64,000 nucleotides of DNA from Devosia soli. GTDB taxonomy: Bacteria > Pseudomonadota > Alphaproteobacteria > Rhizobiales > Devosiaceae. Of this stretch, positions 37,112 through 47,750 are shown piece by piece; position 1 is the stretch's first letter, and each line of letters starts with the position of its first letter. The notes beneath the pieces were generated by a model. The model was not told the DNA's origin, ran no database searches, and was given only the letters and a program-made list of their open reading frames with translations. Where the stretch lies: the NCBI RefSeq assembly GCF_000970455.1, contig NZ_LAJG01000014.1, forward strand, positions 248,001-312,000. Reading direction: 5' to 3'. Position numbers and translations under genes: made by a program.

Positions 37112-38317
37112 TCAATTGGCGCGAACAGCGTCCTTGGGGGGACGGAGCCGCAGCGAGACGATCACGCAGACCATGGCGATCGAACACGTCACCGTTGAAG
37201 CGAAGAACGCTCCAGAGCCAAACCACTCCATCAGCCAGCCAAAACAGATCAGCATGACCATGGCTGCGCCCTGGTTGAGCATATTCGCAAAGCCCTGTGC
37301 TTCGGCTGCATTGGATTCGTGAGTCCAGTTGGCGATGAAGTGGACGACCCCGAAATAGCCCATGCCGAACGTGAAGGCGTGAAGAAGCTGCACAACGAAG
37401 AGAATCTGAACCGGCGGCGCAAACGCCAGGATGGTGAAACGCAGGACACCCGCGACTGCAGCGGCAAGAATCATGTTTCGTGCCGTGACGCGCCCACCAA
37501 AGCGCCGCCAGCCGAGCATTAGCGCAGCTTCGCCCACGGCCGCAATGCCGAGCAGCGGACCGAGGAAGTAGCTCGGCACGCCATGCTGATTCCAGAGCAG
37601 CGCGCCAAAGCTGCCGATCACCGCATTGCTCGAGTTGACGAGCGAAAAAGCCACGAGTGGCAGTACGAACCAGAGCTGCAGGGAATCCTTGAGCCGCGGC
37701 CGTGCCACGGGCGACGCCGCCGGCACGTCTGCAAGAGTCACTTCTGGTGCCGGGGCACGAAAACGGGGCAGCAAAAAGCCGAGCAGAGCCCGCAGGATCG
37801 TCATGATTAGGTAGAGCGTGACGAACGCTCCGGCCCCCAAGAAGGTGATGGACGCACCGATACCCGCAGCACCAACCACATAGCCGATCGTGGCCCAGGC
37901 ACGGACGGCGCCGAAATCGGTGCCATTGCGGCGCGTCATACGGACGGTCGCTGCGTCGATGATCGGAGCTATGAGGCCGTTCGACATGGCTGTCAGCGCC
38001 CAGATCAGCAAGATCCCCCAGAATTCCGAAACAAAGTAGAGTCCGACAGGCGCGAGCGATGCGACAAGCGAAAGCGCGATGATGGCCGTACGCCAGTCGT
38101 CTGCCCGGTCGGCAATCCGCCCTATGACCATGTTGAGCAGCAGGAGCCCAAGCATCGGCAAGGCATTGATGAGACCGATCTGATCGGCAGGAATGCCATG
38201 CTGGCTGAGCCAGATCCCAAGAAAAACGGACTGCACCGCGCCCGGAAGATAGACCGAAAATTGGTATAGCGATGCGCGCGCTTCGGGCGTCGTGAAGCGC
38301 GATAAGACGGCGGACAT
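37112..38317 (-). CDS. MFS transporter, MFS_1_like family (401 aa)
   Basis: This is an inner-membrane transporter with 12 predicted helices, similar to 3-phenylpropionate (HcaT) and nucleoside symporters. The loop motif GRIADRADDWR follows helix 2, and RNGTDFGAVRAWATIGYVVG is the second-half family signature shared with its neighbour. GGAG lies 8 bp before the ATG at 38317; an in-frame GTG at 38335 is less likely. It lies 45 bp upstream of a frameshifted paralogue, so the pair arose by tandem duplication and was probably one operon. The substrate cannot be read from sequence. Confidence 0.88.
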   Translation of the reverse strand: MSAVLSRFTTPEARASLYQFSVYLPGAVQSVFLGIWLSQHGIPADQIGLINALPMLGLLLLNMVIGRIADRADDWRTAIIALSLVASLAPVGLYFVSEFWGILLIWALTAMSNGLIAPIIDAATVRMTRRNGTDFGAVRAWATIGYVVGAAGIGASITFLGAGAFVTLYLIMTILRALLGFLLPRFRAPAPEVTLADVPAASPVARPRLKDSLQLWFVLPLVAFSLVNSSNAVIGSFGALLWNQHGVPSYFLGPLLGIAAVGEAALMLGWRRFGGRVTARNMILAAAVAGVLRFTILAFAPPVQILFVVQLLHAFTFGMGYFGVVHFIANWTHESNAAEAQGFANMLNQGAAMVMLICFGWLMEWFGSGAFFASTVTCSIAMVCVIVSLRLRPPKDAVRAN

Positions 38318-38525
38318 GGAAAAGACTCCGGGCACAATAGCGCCCCGAAACTCTCAGTGCCTCGCTAGAGCACACATTGCAAGCAGCAAATGCCCACACT
38401 GTGCAACGATACAAAAAGCGCGACGGGCTGTGGCCCGCGGGCGACAAAAGGCGCGATATCAGCCGGCTTGTCCTCGCGCCACCAACGCGGCAATCTTTGC
38501 TCGCGAGGACGAAGCCAACCGGACT

Positions 38526-39326
38526 CTACTCGGTGGCAGCCCGACGAAGTCTGGCCTTGCGCGGCTCGCCGACGATCATTTCGGTCCATTTGATCATCTC
38601 GAAATGCCCGTCGTGATTTTCGACCACTGCCGTGCAGCTCTCCACCCAATCGCCGGTATTGATGTAATGGATACCGAGGCGATCGTGCATGTCGGCAAAG
38701 TGGATATGGCCACAGATGACGCCATGAACGCCTGACTCCTTGGCCTCGTGCACCAGCGCTTCCTCGAAGCGCCCGATAACGGAGACGGCGTTTTTGACCT
38801 TCTGCTTGGCCCAGGCGCTGAGCGACCAATATTGAAGCCCCAGCCGCCGCCTCACCCAGTTGATCAGGATGTTGACGCGAAGCGCAAAGTTGTAGGCCCA
38901 GTCACCCACATGGGCGAGCCACTTGGCGTTCATGACGACGACGTCGAACTGATCGCCGTGAATAACGAGATAGGTCCGCCCTGTCGCCGAGGTGTGTACG
39001 GTTCGGTCCACGAGCTCGATCTCGCCAAAGTAGGTGCCGAGATATTCACGCAGAAATTCATCGTGATTGCCGGGCAGATAGACGACGCGCGTTCCAGCCG
39101 TGGCCTTATCGAGAAGAATACGCGCCAGCACATTGTAGTCCTCGGGCCAGTGCCAGGCCTTGGCCAGGCGCCAGCCATCCAGGATGTCGCCGACGAGATA
39201 AATCGTCTCGGCATCATGAACACGGAGGAATTCGATAAGCTGCTTGATCCTGGTTGGCTTCATGCCCAGGTGCACGTCGGAGAGGAACAACGCCCGGACT
39301 TGCCGGACCTCGCGGTCATCCGTCAT
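38526..39326 (-). CDS. Metallophosphoesterase, UDP-2,3-diacylglucosamine diphosphatase-like (266 aa)
   Basis: This is a calcineurin-like phosphoesterase. All metal motifs are present in order: LFLSDVHLG (near 14-22), VGDILDGW, PGNHDE, HGDQFD and GHIHFAD. The LpxH-type family cleaves the pyrophosphate of UDP-2,3-diacylglucosamine in lipid A synthesis, but this longer COG2908-type branch with an RRLGLQYWSL insert may have another substrate. GGAGGA lies about 10 bp before the ATG at 39326. It is probably transcribed alone. Confidence 0.85.
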   Translation of the reverse strand: MTDDREVRQVRALFLSDVHLGMKPTRIKQLIEFLRVHDAETIYLVGDILDGWRLAKAWHWPEDYNVLARILLDKATAGTRVVYLPGNHDEFLREYLGTYFGEIELVDRTVHTSATGRTYLVIHGDQFDVVVMNAKWLAHVGDWAYNFALRVNILINWVRRRLGLQYWSLSAWAKQKVKNAVSVIGRFEEALVHEAKESGVHGVICGHIHFADMHDRLGIHYINTGDWVESCTAVVENHDGHFEMIKWTEMIVGEPRKARLRRAATE

Positions 39327-39416
39327 TGCCCTCAAGTCCTCCAAATCGCCCGCGCACCTTAGCTTCGGACGTTGCAGGAGGAAACTGGCATCATTAGAAA
39401 GACGTGGAAAGCCAGG

Positions 39417-40499
39417 CTATTTCAGCCTTTCCTTGAGCGCCACGATCCGTCCATAGCTTTCCTCGATCCGCGCTTTGAATGCTGGATCGGCTGCAGCTTG
39501 CGTGAGAAGAATGTCCAAAACTTCCTTTGACAGGGTCGGGCGCTGATAGCCGGTGTTGGAAAACAGCAGGATATCCATTCCCGCCCTCACACCCTCGACC
39601 ACAGTCTGTTTCAGCGTGAAATGATCGCGGATAGCACCCATTTCGAGATCGTCGCTGATCACCACACCATCGAATCCGAGATCGGTCCGCAGAACGCCGT
39701 CGATCCAGCGCTTCGATAAGGACGATGGCGTCTGTTCGGCACCATCGGCGTAGTCCGCATGATAAAGGTGACCGACCATCACCATATCCACAACCCCCTC
39801 GCCGATCAGCGCGCGATAAGGTTCCAGTTCGTCCTCGCTCCAGGTCTTGGTGATATCGACGAAGCCCTCATGGCTATCGGCCGTCGAGGATCCGTGTCCC
39901 GGAAAATGCTTGAGCGCCGTGGCCAATCCGACCGCATGGTGCGCCGCGATAAAGGCCCGATCGTAATCGACGACCGTCTTGGGATCGGCACTGAAAGCCC
40001 GGCCAAACTTGGCGATGACCTGATTATCCGGGTTGCTGTTGAGGTCCGCCACCGGCCCGAAATTGACGGTGAAACCCTCTTTGACGATCCCCTCCGCCAT
40101 CTTGCGATAGATCGCCTCGGCCTCATCCGGCGTATTTTCGGCGGCGATGACGACGGCGCGCGGAATTTCGGTAAAGCCGACATCCTCGGTCAGCCGCTCC
40201 ACCGCCCCGCCTTCCTGATCGAGCGTAATGAATGGCGGCAAGTCCGGCGAGGCGCCACGGAAAGCCGCATTCATCTGCTCGACCGCAGCAAGGCTCGCGA
40301 CATTCTTCTTGAGATACATGACGCCGCCTAGCCGCCCGGCCTTCAGCTCCGCCGCAACGGCCTTGACGCTCGCGTCTCCAGCGTCATCGCCGTCAAAGCC
40401 CACGACGATCATCTGCCCCGCCATCTCCTCGAGCGTTGCAGCATGTGCAGGCACCGCAACGGTCAGGCATGCAAGGGCGGCAAAAAATAGCGTGCGCAA
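39417..40499 (-). CDS. nagZ: Beta-N-acetylhexosaminidase NagZ-like, GH3, exported (360 aa)
   Basis: This GH3 enzyme removes N-acetylglucosamine from peptidoglycan fragments. It carries the KHFPGHGSSTADSH loop (catalytic His/Asp dyad) and the nucleophile Asp in VISDDLEMGAI. I start it at TTG 40499, where GGAG lies 7 bp upstream and the product begins with a signal peptide (MRTLFFAALACLTVAVPAHA). Earlier in-frame codons give 50 implausible residues through a repeat element. Many NagZ are cytoplasmic, so the signal peptide implies a periplasmic version. Confidence 0.88.
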   Translation of the reverse strand: MRTLFFAALACLTVAVPAHAATLEEMAGQMIVVGFDGDDAGDASVKAVAAELKAGRLGGVMYLKKNVASLAAVEQMNAAFRGASPDLPPFITLDQEGGAVERLTEDVGFTEIPRAVVIAAENTPDEAEAIYRKMAEGIVKEGFTVNFGPVADLNSNPDNQVIAKFGRAFSADPKTVVDYDRAFIAAHHAVGLATALKHFPGHGSSTADSHEGFVDITKTWSEDELEPYRALIGEGVVDMVMVGHLYHADYADGAEQTPSSLSKRWIDGVLRTDLGFDGVVISDDLEMGAIRDHFTLKQTVVEGVRAGMDILLFSNTGYQRPTLSKEVLDILLTQAAADPAFKARIEESYGRIVALKERLK

Positions 40500-40587
40500 A
40501 TCAGGGCTCCGGCAATCGAATCTGCCCGCACATTGCTCACGGAAAGCGGGCGAGACAATGACTGAGGTGACCGACCCAAGGCCACCC

Positions 40588-40694
40588 AAGTCCAGCCTCG
40601 CCCCAAAGGGGGAGGTGCACATCACGTTTTGGATGAGATCGAGTCCCAATCACCGGCCGACACCTCCCTCCTAGATCGGGTAGGCTGGCAGGAG
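40588..40694. repeat. Dispersed palindromic element, family A (diverged copy)
   Basis: The left arm CCAGCCTCGCCCCAAAGGGG (continuing GAGGTGC, 40592-40618) and right arm CACCTCCCTCCTAGATCGGG (continuing TAGGCTGG, 40661-40688) are inverted copies of one sequence with a 42-bp centre. The same arm layout is seen in the better copy at 56213-56328. It lies between nagZ and acs. Confidence 0.65.
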
Positions 40695-40710
40695 ATGATG
40701 GCCCATCGAC

Positions 40711-42654
<1,944 letters not shown>

Positions 42655-42813
42655 TGTCGTCCTCCTAGTCTCTCCCGGCCCCCGTTCTAAAGAGCCCGGC
42701 AACTGCCCGCAACCCCTTGACCATTCGAGGCAAAGCTGCGGGCAAATGCCACGGTCCATTAACGGCCCTCGGCTATTCTTGCCTCTCGCAGGTATGCGCA
42801 AGGGAAGAGATCA

Positions 42814-43380
42814 ATGGCAGAAATGACCATCCGGGCCGCCGAGCCCAAAGATATCGACCTCATTCACGCCGAACTGGAAGACGTCATCGCGACCTCCCCA
42901 TTCTATAATGACCGCTTCAAGGCCTATGAAACGGCACGGCTCAACAAGACCTATCTGCAAAATCTTCTCGCCATCGATCCCTGGCACATCATGATCATGT
43001 GCGCCGATGGCGTCCCCGGCGGCGCGATGGTTTCCGGCCCCGAATTCGGCGCCGTCTTCCGCTATTGGAGCTGGGTGTTTCCATCCCATCGCCAGACAAA
43101 GCTGGGCATGTTCGGCATGCGCGCCTTCGACGAGCACTGGAACGAAAACCGCTTCCATAAGGCCTTCACCTTCGTACGTCCCGAAAACGAAGTCGCCCGC
43201 ATGCTCCTCAAGCGCTACGGCTACAGGGAAACGGCACTGCTCGAGCAGCATATTTTCGGCCAGGATTATCTCTTGATCGAAAAATTCTACACCAAGGTCG
43301 GCGACGACTACGACAACGGCGTCAACATCGGTCGCCTCGGACGCTTGAGAAACAGCATCAAGGGTTTGGTGGGAGCCTAA
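42814..43380 (+). CDS. GNAT-family acetyltransferase (188 aa)
   Basis: The chain has a GNAT-like fold order: an N-terminal strand-helix (MTIRAAEPKDIDLIHAELED), central strands around FGAVFRYWSWVF, and a late helix with FTFVRPENEVARMLLKRYGY, a typical acetyl-CoA-side region. The Q/RxxGxG/A loop is weak (SHRQTKLGMFGM), so activity is likely but not certain. A purine-rich GGGAAGAG precedes the ATG. It is divergent from acs by 159 bp. No substrate can be assigned. Confidence 0.78.
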   Translation: MAEMTIRAAEPKDIDLIHAELEDVIATSPFYNDRFKAYETARLNKTYLQNLLAIDPWHIMIMCADGVPGGAMVSGPEFGAVFRYWSWVFPSHRQTKLGMFGMRAFDEHWNENRFHKAFTFVRPENEVARMLLKRYGYRETALLEQHIFGQDYLLIEKFYTKVGDDYDNGVNIGRLGRLRNSIKGLVGA

Positions 43381-43456
43381 GCACTTCCCGGCGCAGCCGC
43401 GCACATCCCTGGATCCATAAAAGTACTCACGAGAGGTGGCTTTAACGCTGTCTCAA

Positions 43457-43485
43457 GATCGATCCCAGCCTCCGCCGGCATGAAA
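43457..43485. repeat. Decayed half copy of palindromic element family B
   Basis: GATCGATCCCAGCCTCCGCC and the following nine bases match the right arm of the element at 58331-58400 at about 24 of 29 positions. No good left arm is left. Confidence 0.4.
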
Positions 43486-43500
43486 CCTAGTCAGCTCCCG

Positions 43501-44823
43501 CTACTCGGCAGCTACCACGACGCGACGGGTTCTGAACCACTGCATGATCGACACATCGACATGCGCGGTCCGCAACGCTGTTAGCCACAGCACCACCGAC
43601 CAGATGCTGATCGCCAGGATCGCCGCCAGCGACGCGCCAATCAGCCCGAATTTCGGCACCAGCACCAGATTGCAGACGAACAGCGAAACGATTCCCATAG
43701 CGATCGCCGGCAGGCTCGCCCATGGCCGATCATGGATCGACAGCACGATGGCAGCCGGCCCAGTCACAGAACGCACCACCAGCGATAGACAAAGAATCGC
43801 CAGCGGCATTGCGCCGGCCGCAAATTCCGGTCCGAAAAGCGTCAGGGCGATAGGCGCCCCGATGATGGTTATAAGGAACAGCATGATAGCCACGCCGCTC
43901 GCCACCGCATTGGCCTCTCCCACCTTGCGGTTGAACGCCAGGCGATCGGCCTTTGCTTCGCTTTCGAACATATCCGGCATAGTCACGGCATAGACCGCCG
44001 CGACGCCGAATGACGCCAGCGAGAAGATGCGGGTGCAGACCCCGAAAATCGCGAGGTCCTCGCGGCTCAGTTGATGGCTGAGCAGCAGCAGGTCGATATC
44101 GAAAAAAAAATCCGTCGCAAGGCTGATGATCACCCATGGCAACGCGAAGCGCCACCAGCGCCGGCTTTCCGCCGTCTGCCCCGCTTCAGCTTCCGGAATG
44201 GTCTTGAGCCCGCTTAGCACGAACCCAAACTGAACCAGGGACACCACTATATAGCCGACCCCGATGATCCAGAGCATCTGGGTAAAGCCGGCATCGGCCA
44301 CGCCGGCGCCAAGCGCGATAAGAAAAGCGCCAAGCACGATCATTGGCCGCAAGAGAGTGTCGGCAAAGAAGCCGGCAAACGGACGCTTGATACCCACCAG
44401 CACGGCGCCATTCACGTAAACGATCGCCGTCCCGAACGTCAGGAGCGCAAACGGCACGAAGTGCAGCGCCACCGCGCCCTGCCCCTGACCGATCCATTCG
44501 AGCAACATCGGTCCGGCAACGACCAGTCCGGCAAAGGCAAGGACCACATAGCCGTAAGCTCGGATCAGGAATGCGATAAGCTGTTGCCTGTTGCCGCGTG
44601 CCCGGTACTCGGCCGCAAAATAGGTACCGACGGTATGAAAGCCGAGCGGCATGACCACCGACACGAGATTGACCGTTGCTACCACCAGCAGGAATTCGCC
44701 CAGAAGTTCGGCGCCCCAGAGCCGCGCGATCAGCGCCTGCGTGACGAAGATCAGGCCAGCGCCGAACAATCGCGCGCCGAAAATGACCGAGGATTGCGAC
44801 GCCAGTTTCCGCGCAAGACTCAT
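43501..44823 (-). CDS. Oligosaccharide flippase, Wzx/MATE-like superfamily (440 aa)
   Basis: This polytopic membrane protein has 12 to 14 hydrophobic segments (first at about 13-33), typical of polysaccharide biosynthesis flippases that move lipid-linked sugars to the outer face. It starts with SLARKLASQSSVIFGARLFG, a normal flippase N-terminus. The ATG overlaps the stop of the upstream FemAB-like gene (ATGA), so the two are translated together. There are no glycosyltransferases in the window, so the substrate is made elsewhere. Confidence 0.87.
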   Translation of the reverse strand: MSLARKLASQSSVIFGARLFGAGLIFVTQALIARLWGAELLGEFLLVVATVNLVSVVMPLGFHTVGTYFAAEYRARGNRQQLIAFLIRAYGYVVLAFAGLVVAGPMLLEWIGQGQGAVALHFVPFALLTFGTAIVYVNGAVLVGIKRPFAGFFADTLLRPMIVLGAFLIALGAGVADAGFTQMLWIIGVGYIVVSLVQFGFVLSGLKTIPEAEAGQTAESRRWWRFALPWVIISLATDFFFDIDLLLLSHQLSREDLAIFGVCTRIFSLASFGVAAVYAVTMPDMFESEAKADRLAFNRKVGEANAVASGVAIMLFLITIIGAPIALTLFGPEFAAGAMPLAILCLSLVVRSVTGPAAIVLSIHDRPWASLPAIAMGIVSLFVCNLVLVPKFGLIGASLAAILAISIWSVVLWLTALRTAHVDVSIMQWFRTRRVVVAAE

Positions 44824-45992
44824 TTGAGGTACTCGGGCCAGACATAGGGCGTCTGGTCCGCCCGCGCCTTGCTGCTGATGAGGCCGTTGATGTGCCGCCG
44901 CGCATGCTGGGCCACATCGCGCGCCGTGAAGGCGGCAGTGCCGAGGAGGCCCGACCACTCCGATCCGGCATAATTGAGCACCGGTGGCACGGGGCGGATG
45001 ATTCCCGCAGTACCCACCATCCCCGTCTTGAATTGATGGAGGCCTTGGAACCCATCGGTTCCACCCAAGTCATACCATTGCGCCCGTGTATGGTCGCGCA
45101 GCCAGCGGATCACCTGCCAGTGGAGGAAGTAGCCTGCCCGAAGCGGCAAGGCCTTATCGTTGGTCGCCCCATAAAGGTAAACGGCCCGCTCGCCAGCCTT
45201 GAAGATCAGTGCGCCGGCGACAGTCTCATTGCCTTGCCTAACGAAAAACAGCTCGGGCCGCAGTGGCTCGTCGAGCGTCATCAGAGCATCGATGGTCTCG
45301 TAGGCGGAATGATCTGGAAATTGCTTCCGCTCGGTCATTGCCGCATAGAGCGCCTTGAACGCACCGATCTGATCCGGCTCGGCCCGGCTGAACTCAAGCC
45401 CGGCTTTGTCTGCCTTATTGAGCTGGCGGCGCCACGTCTGGTGGAAGCTTTTCCGCTGCTCTTCGTCTGAAAGCCTGAGTTTGACCAAATAGCGATCGGG
45501 AAACAGCAGGGTCGAGCCGCGCTTGAATCCGCGTGCCCGCAAATCGAGGTAGCCTTGGTTGATGTCGCCCGGCGCGGCATGCAGCAGCACCGAAAGCATC
45601 ATCCGCCGCTTTTCGGCATAATCGGCGACCAGTGCTTCTGCCATGGCGAGCCTCAGGGCATCCGCATCGGGCTGGCGGCTGGACGCCAGCATCGGCGCCC
45701 ACTTGACCACGGCAATCTCGCCGAGCCCGAGAGGCAATGGCTGGATCATCACAAGGACGCCACCGACGACAGCGCCGTTGCGCGAAAAGATCAGCGGCTC
45801 CTGGCGCACGCCTGGCCAGCGGATGGAGGCGAAAGCGTGCATCTGCTCCTGGCACACCTCGTCGAAGCTGCCGATGATCGCATCCCATTCGGTGCCGGAA
45901 ACCTGCTTGACCCCCAGCATCAGTCCAGCGCTCGCAGCGCGCGGCTGCGCAAAAGGTAGCGGCTCCAGCGTTTGTTCGGCGATGACGGACAT
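44820..45992 (-). CDS. FemAB-like GNAT acyltransferase (390 aa)
   Basis: This has a double-GNAT layout: a first half around SFDEVCQEQMHAFASIRWPG and a second half (PELFFVRQGNETVAGALIFK, then AVYLYGATND, LHWQVIRWLRD and YDLGGTDG). It fits the acetyltransferase-6/FemAB group, which modify peptidoglycan bridges or exopolysaccharides. The segment FHQTWRRQLNKADKAGLEF is typical of the linker. GGGGA lies 6 bp before the ATG. It is coupled by ATGA to a flippase, which favours a role in a surface polysaccharide over peptidoglycan. Confidence 0.82.
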   Translation of the reverse strand: MSVIAEQTLEPLPFAQPRAASAGLMLGVKQVSGTEWDAIIGSFDEVCQEQMHAFASIRWPGVRQEPLIFSRNGAVVGGVLVMIQPLPLGLGEIAVVKWAPMLASSRQPDADALRLAMAEALVADYAEKRRMMLSVLLHAAPGDINQGYLDLRARGFKRGSTLLFPDRYLVKLRLSDEEQRKSFHQTWRRQLNKADKAGLEFSRAEPDQIGAFKALYAAMTERKQFPDHSAYETIDALMTLDEPLRPELFFVRQGNETVAGALIFKAGERAVYLYGATNDKALPLRAGYFLHWQVIRWLRDHTRAQWYDLGGTDGFQGLHQFKTGMVGTAGIIRPVPPVLNYAGSEWSGLLGTAAFTARDVAQHARRHINGLISSKARADQTPYVWPEYLK

Positions 45993-46066
45993 GAAAATCC
46001 CCGCAGCGTAGATATCTGTGGGGACGCTAATGGGTGCAGGTGTGCAAATCCCTATCGCCAAATGCG

Positions 46067-46091
46067 CACGGGGCCAAAACTCGGCCCCGTG
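46067..46091 (-). terminator. Hairpin after the TerC-family gene
   Basis: CACGGGGCC (46067-46075) pairs perfectly with GGCCCCGTG (46083-46091), with an AAAACTC loop. It lies 36 bp after the stop codon, but the T-run is weak, so termination may be partial. Confidence 0.55.
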
Positions 46092-46126
46092 GTTAGCGAA
46101 AGATCAAACGCTGGCCGGTAATTGCA

Positions 46127-46822
46127 TCAATGCGCCGCGGCTGCCGTTGCGTGCGGCGTGTAGAGCAACGGAATTTCCGGAATGGTCACGAAGGCTCCAG
46201 CGCCCTCAAGCACCATGCGCACGGCAACGAACAGGATGATGAGCAGGCCGATCCAGGCAATCCAGCGGAACCGATGCAGCAACCGCGCAATGAACGTTGC
46301 CGCAACGCCCATCATGACGACAGACAACGCCAGACCGAAAATCAGCGCTTCGGTGTGGTGCTGCGCAGCGCCGGCGACGGCCAGCACATTGTCGAGCGAC
46401 ATCGAGACGTCGGCGATGATGATCTGGGTGACTGCCTGGCGCAGCGTTTTGCGCGGAGCCTTGCCGGCAACGGTGCCATCGGCGTTGAGATCGTTGCCCG
46501 AAAGCGCTTCGGTGGCCTCGCCCTCTTCTTCGTGGCTGACGCTCAGCTCGCGATACATCTTCCAGCAAACCCAGAGCAGCAGGATGCCGCCGGCGATCAA
46601 TAAGCCGCCGCCGAGCGCCAGAAGCTGGGAAGTGATGAGGGCGAAGATGATGCGCAGGACGGTTGCGGCAGCGATACCGACGAGAATGGCCTTGCGGCGC
46701 AGGTCGGCCGGAAGCCCGGCAGCCGCGAGACCGATGACCACGGCATTGTCCCCCGCCAGCACCAGGTCAATCATGATGACCTGCAGCAGCGAGCTGAAGA
46801 AACTCGGATCGAGACCGAACAT
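46127..46822 (-). CDS. TerC-family integral membrane protein, YjbE-like (231 aa)
   Basis: This predicted cation exporter of the TerC family has about seven hydrophobic segments. The two acidic motifs of the family are present and inversely repeated: IDLVLAGDNAVVIGLAAAG (near 18-36) and IIIADVSMSLDNVLAVAGAA (near 133-152), each with DN residues that probably bind the metal. A charged cytoplasmic loop (about 92-125, EEEGEATEALS) separates the halves. Homologues are linked to manganese export. The 200-bp leader shows a long GC hairpin, but I could not match it to the yybP-ykoY manganese riboswitch. Confidence 0.88.
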   Translation of the reverse strand: MFGLDPSFFSSLLQVIMIDLVLAGDNAVVIGLAAAGLPADLRRKAILVGIAAATVLRIIFALITSQLLALGGGLLIAGGILLLWVCWKMYRELSVSHEEEGEATEALSGNDLNADGTVAGKAPRKTLRQAVTQIIIADVSMSLDNVLAVAGAAQHHTEALIFGLALSVVMMGVAATFIARLLHRFRWIAWIGLLIILFVAVRMVLEGAGAFVTIPEIPLLYTPHATAAAAH

Positions 46823-47021
46823 ATGAAGATGACTTTCAGGTGAGCTAATCTGTTGCGGCTATACGACGCGCGATCCGCTGAGAAAAGCGCCACCTGGCCG
46901 AATTAGCCCAATTATCTATCTGCAAGGTCAGATGTGAACAGGCAAAGGCGGCCCGAAGGCCACCCAAGTGACCCCGCCTGTTACGGCAAGATTTTCCACG
47001 ATAATGGAAATTGGGAGACTT

Positions 47022-47097
<76 letters not shown>

Positions 47098-47243
47098 GTC
47101 TTTGAAGACCGGCACCAAAGTGGCGCCTCTCTACCAAGCGAGTTTTCGCCTGTCCAGCCCATACCGTCACATTCTGTGGATAAAATTCTGGGAGTGTTCT
47201 TCTCCCGGCTCACGCAGCGAGGCCCGCCCCCAGCGCTGTCGCT

Positions 47244-47279
47244 AAAAATCCCCAACCTGACGCTTCTTTCGGGCTGGGG
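47244..47279 (-). terminator. Terminator of the 65-aa gene
   Basis: On the minus strand CCCCAGCC pairs with GGTTGGGG across a 13-base loop and runs into ATTTTTA. It lies 10 bp past the stop codon of the small gene. Confidence 0.7.
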
Positions 47280-47288
47280 ATAAATGTT

Positions 47289-47486
47289 TCAGCTGCGCAG
47301 ATGGCGGTATTCGGAGAACTGGTAAACATTGGCGGGCGGTTTGGGCTCGTCTGGCAGGGCATCTTCCATCAGCCCGATCGTGCGCTCGATAATGTGGCGC
47401 AACTGGCGGGATCGCTGATCCGCGCCCTGCAGGATGACCGCTGCGCGCTGTAGGTGGTCGCGTGCGAGCAGGTAAGTTGGGTTCAC
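47289..47486 (-). CDS. Small hypothetical protein (65 aa)
   Basis: This is a short helical, basic protein (LLARDHLQRAAVILQGADQ, then HIIERTIGLMEDALPDE and a C-terminal YQFSEYRHLRS). It starts at GTG 47486 with a perfect AGGAG 6 bp upstream and ends before a terminator, so it has all signals of a real gene. I do not recognise the family. It lies alone between tRNA-Lys and a divergent aminotransferase gene. Confidence 0.7.
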   Translation of the reverse strand: MNPTYLLARDHLQRAAVILQGADQRSRQLRHIIERTIGLMEDALPDEPKPPANVYQFSEYRHLRS

Positions 47487-47750
47487 GCTATGCTCCTTTC
47501 TGTCCGGCTGAGAATCGGCCGTTGTCCGGCGCCCTTTGAGGGTGAACCCGCATAGTTGTCGGTAACTTGCTGAATTGTTGGGGTTTTATTTCAAATGCCA
47601 GATATCGCCAGACGCCCACCCCATGCGGCTCTCGCGGGTCTCCACAGGTTTCGCGCCTGTGCAGAACCCATCGGGCTCGTCCAATATTCTCCTCTCCACC
47701 CGGAGCGAAGATGGGCTAGAACACACCAAGCCCTAGTGCGGAGCAGCCGA

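Noticed and set aside
35883-38447. A single 854-residue minus-strand protein
   Set aside because: Only its last 390 or so residues read as a transporter. The first part is an out-of-frame reading of the neighbouring MFS gene, joined because of the one-base deletion.
46823-47020. yybP-ykoY manganese riboswitch before the TerC-family gene
   Set aside because: A long GC hairpin is present, but I could not find the conserved internal-loop sequences of that riboswitch. A covariance-model search would settle it.
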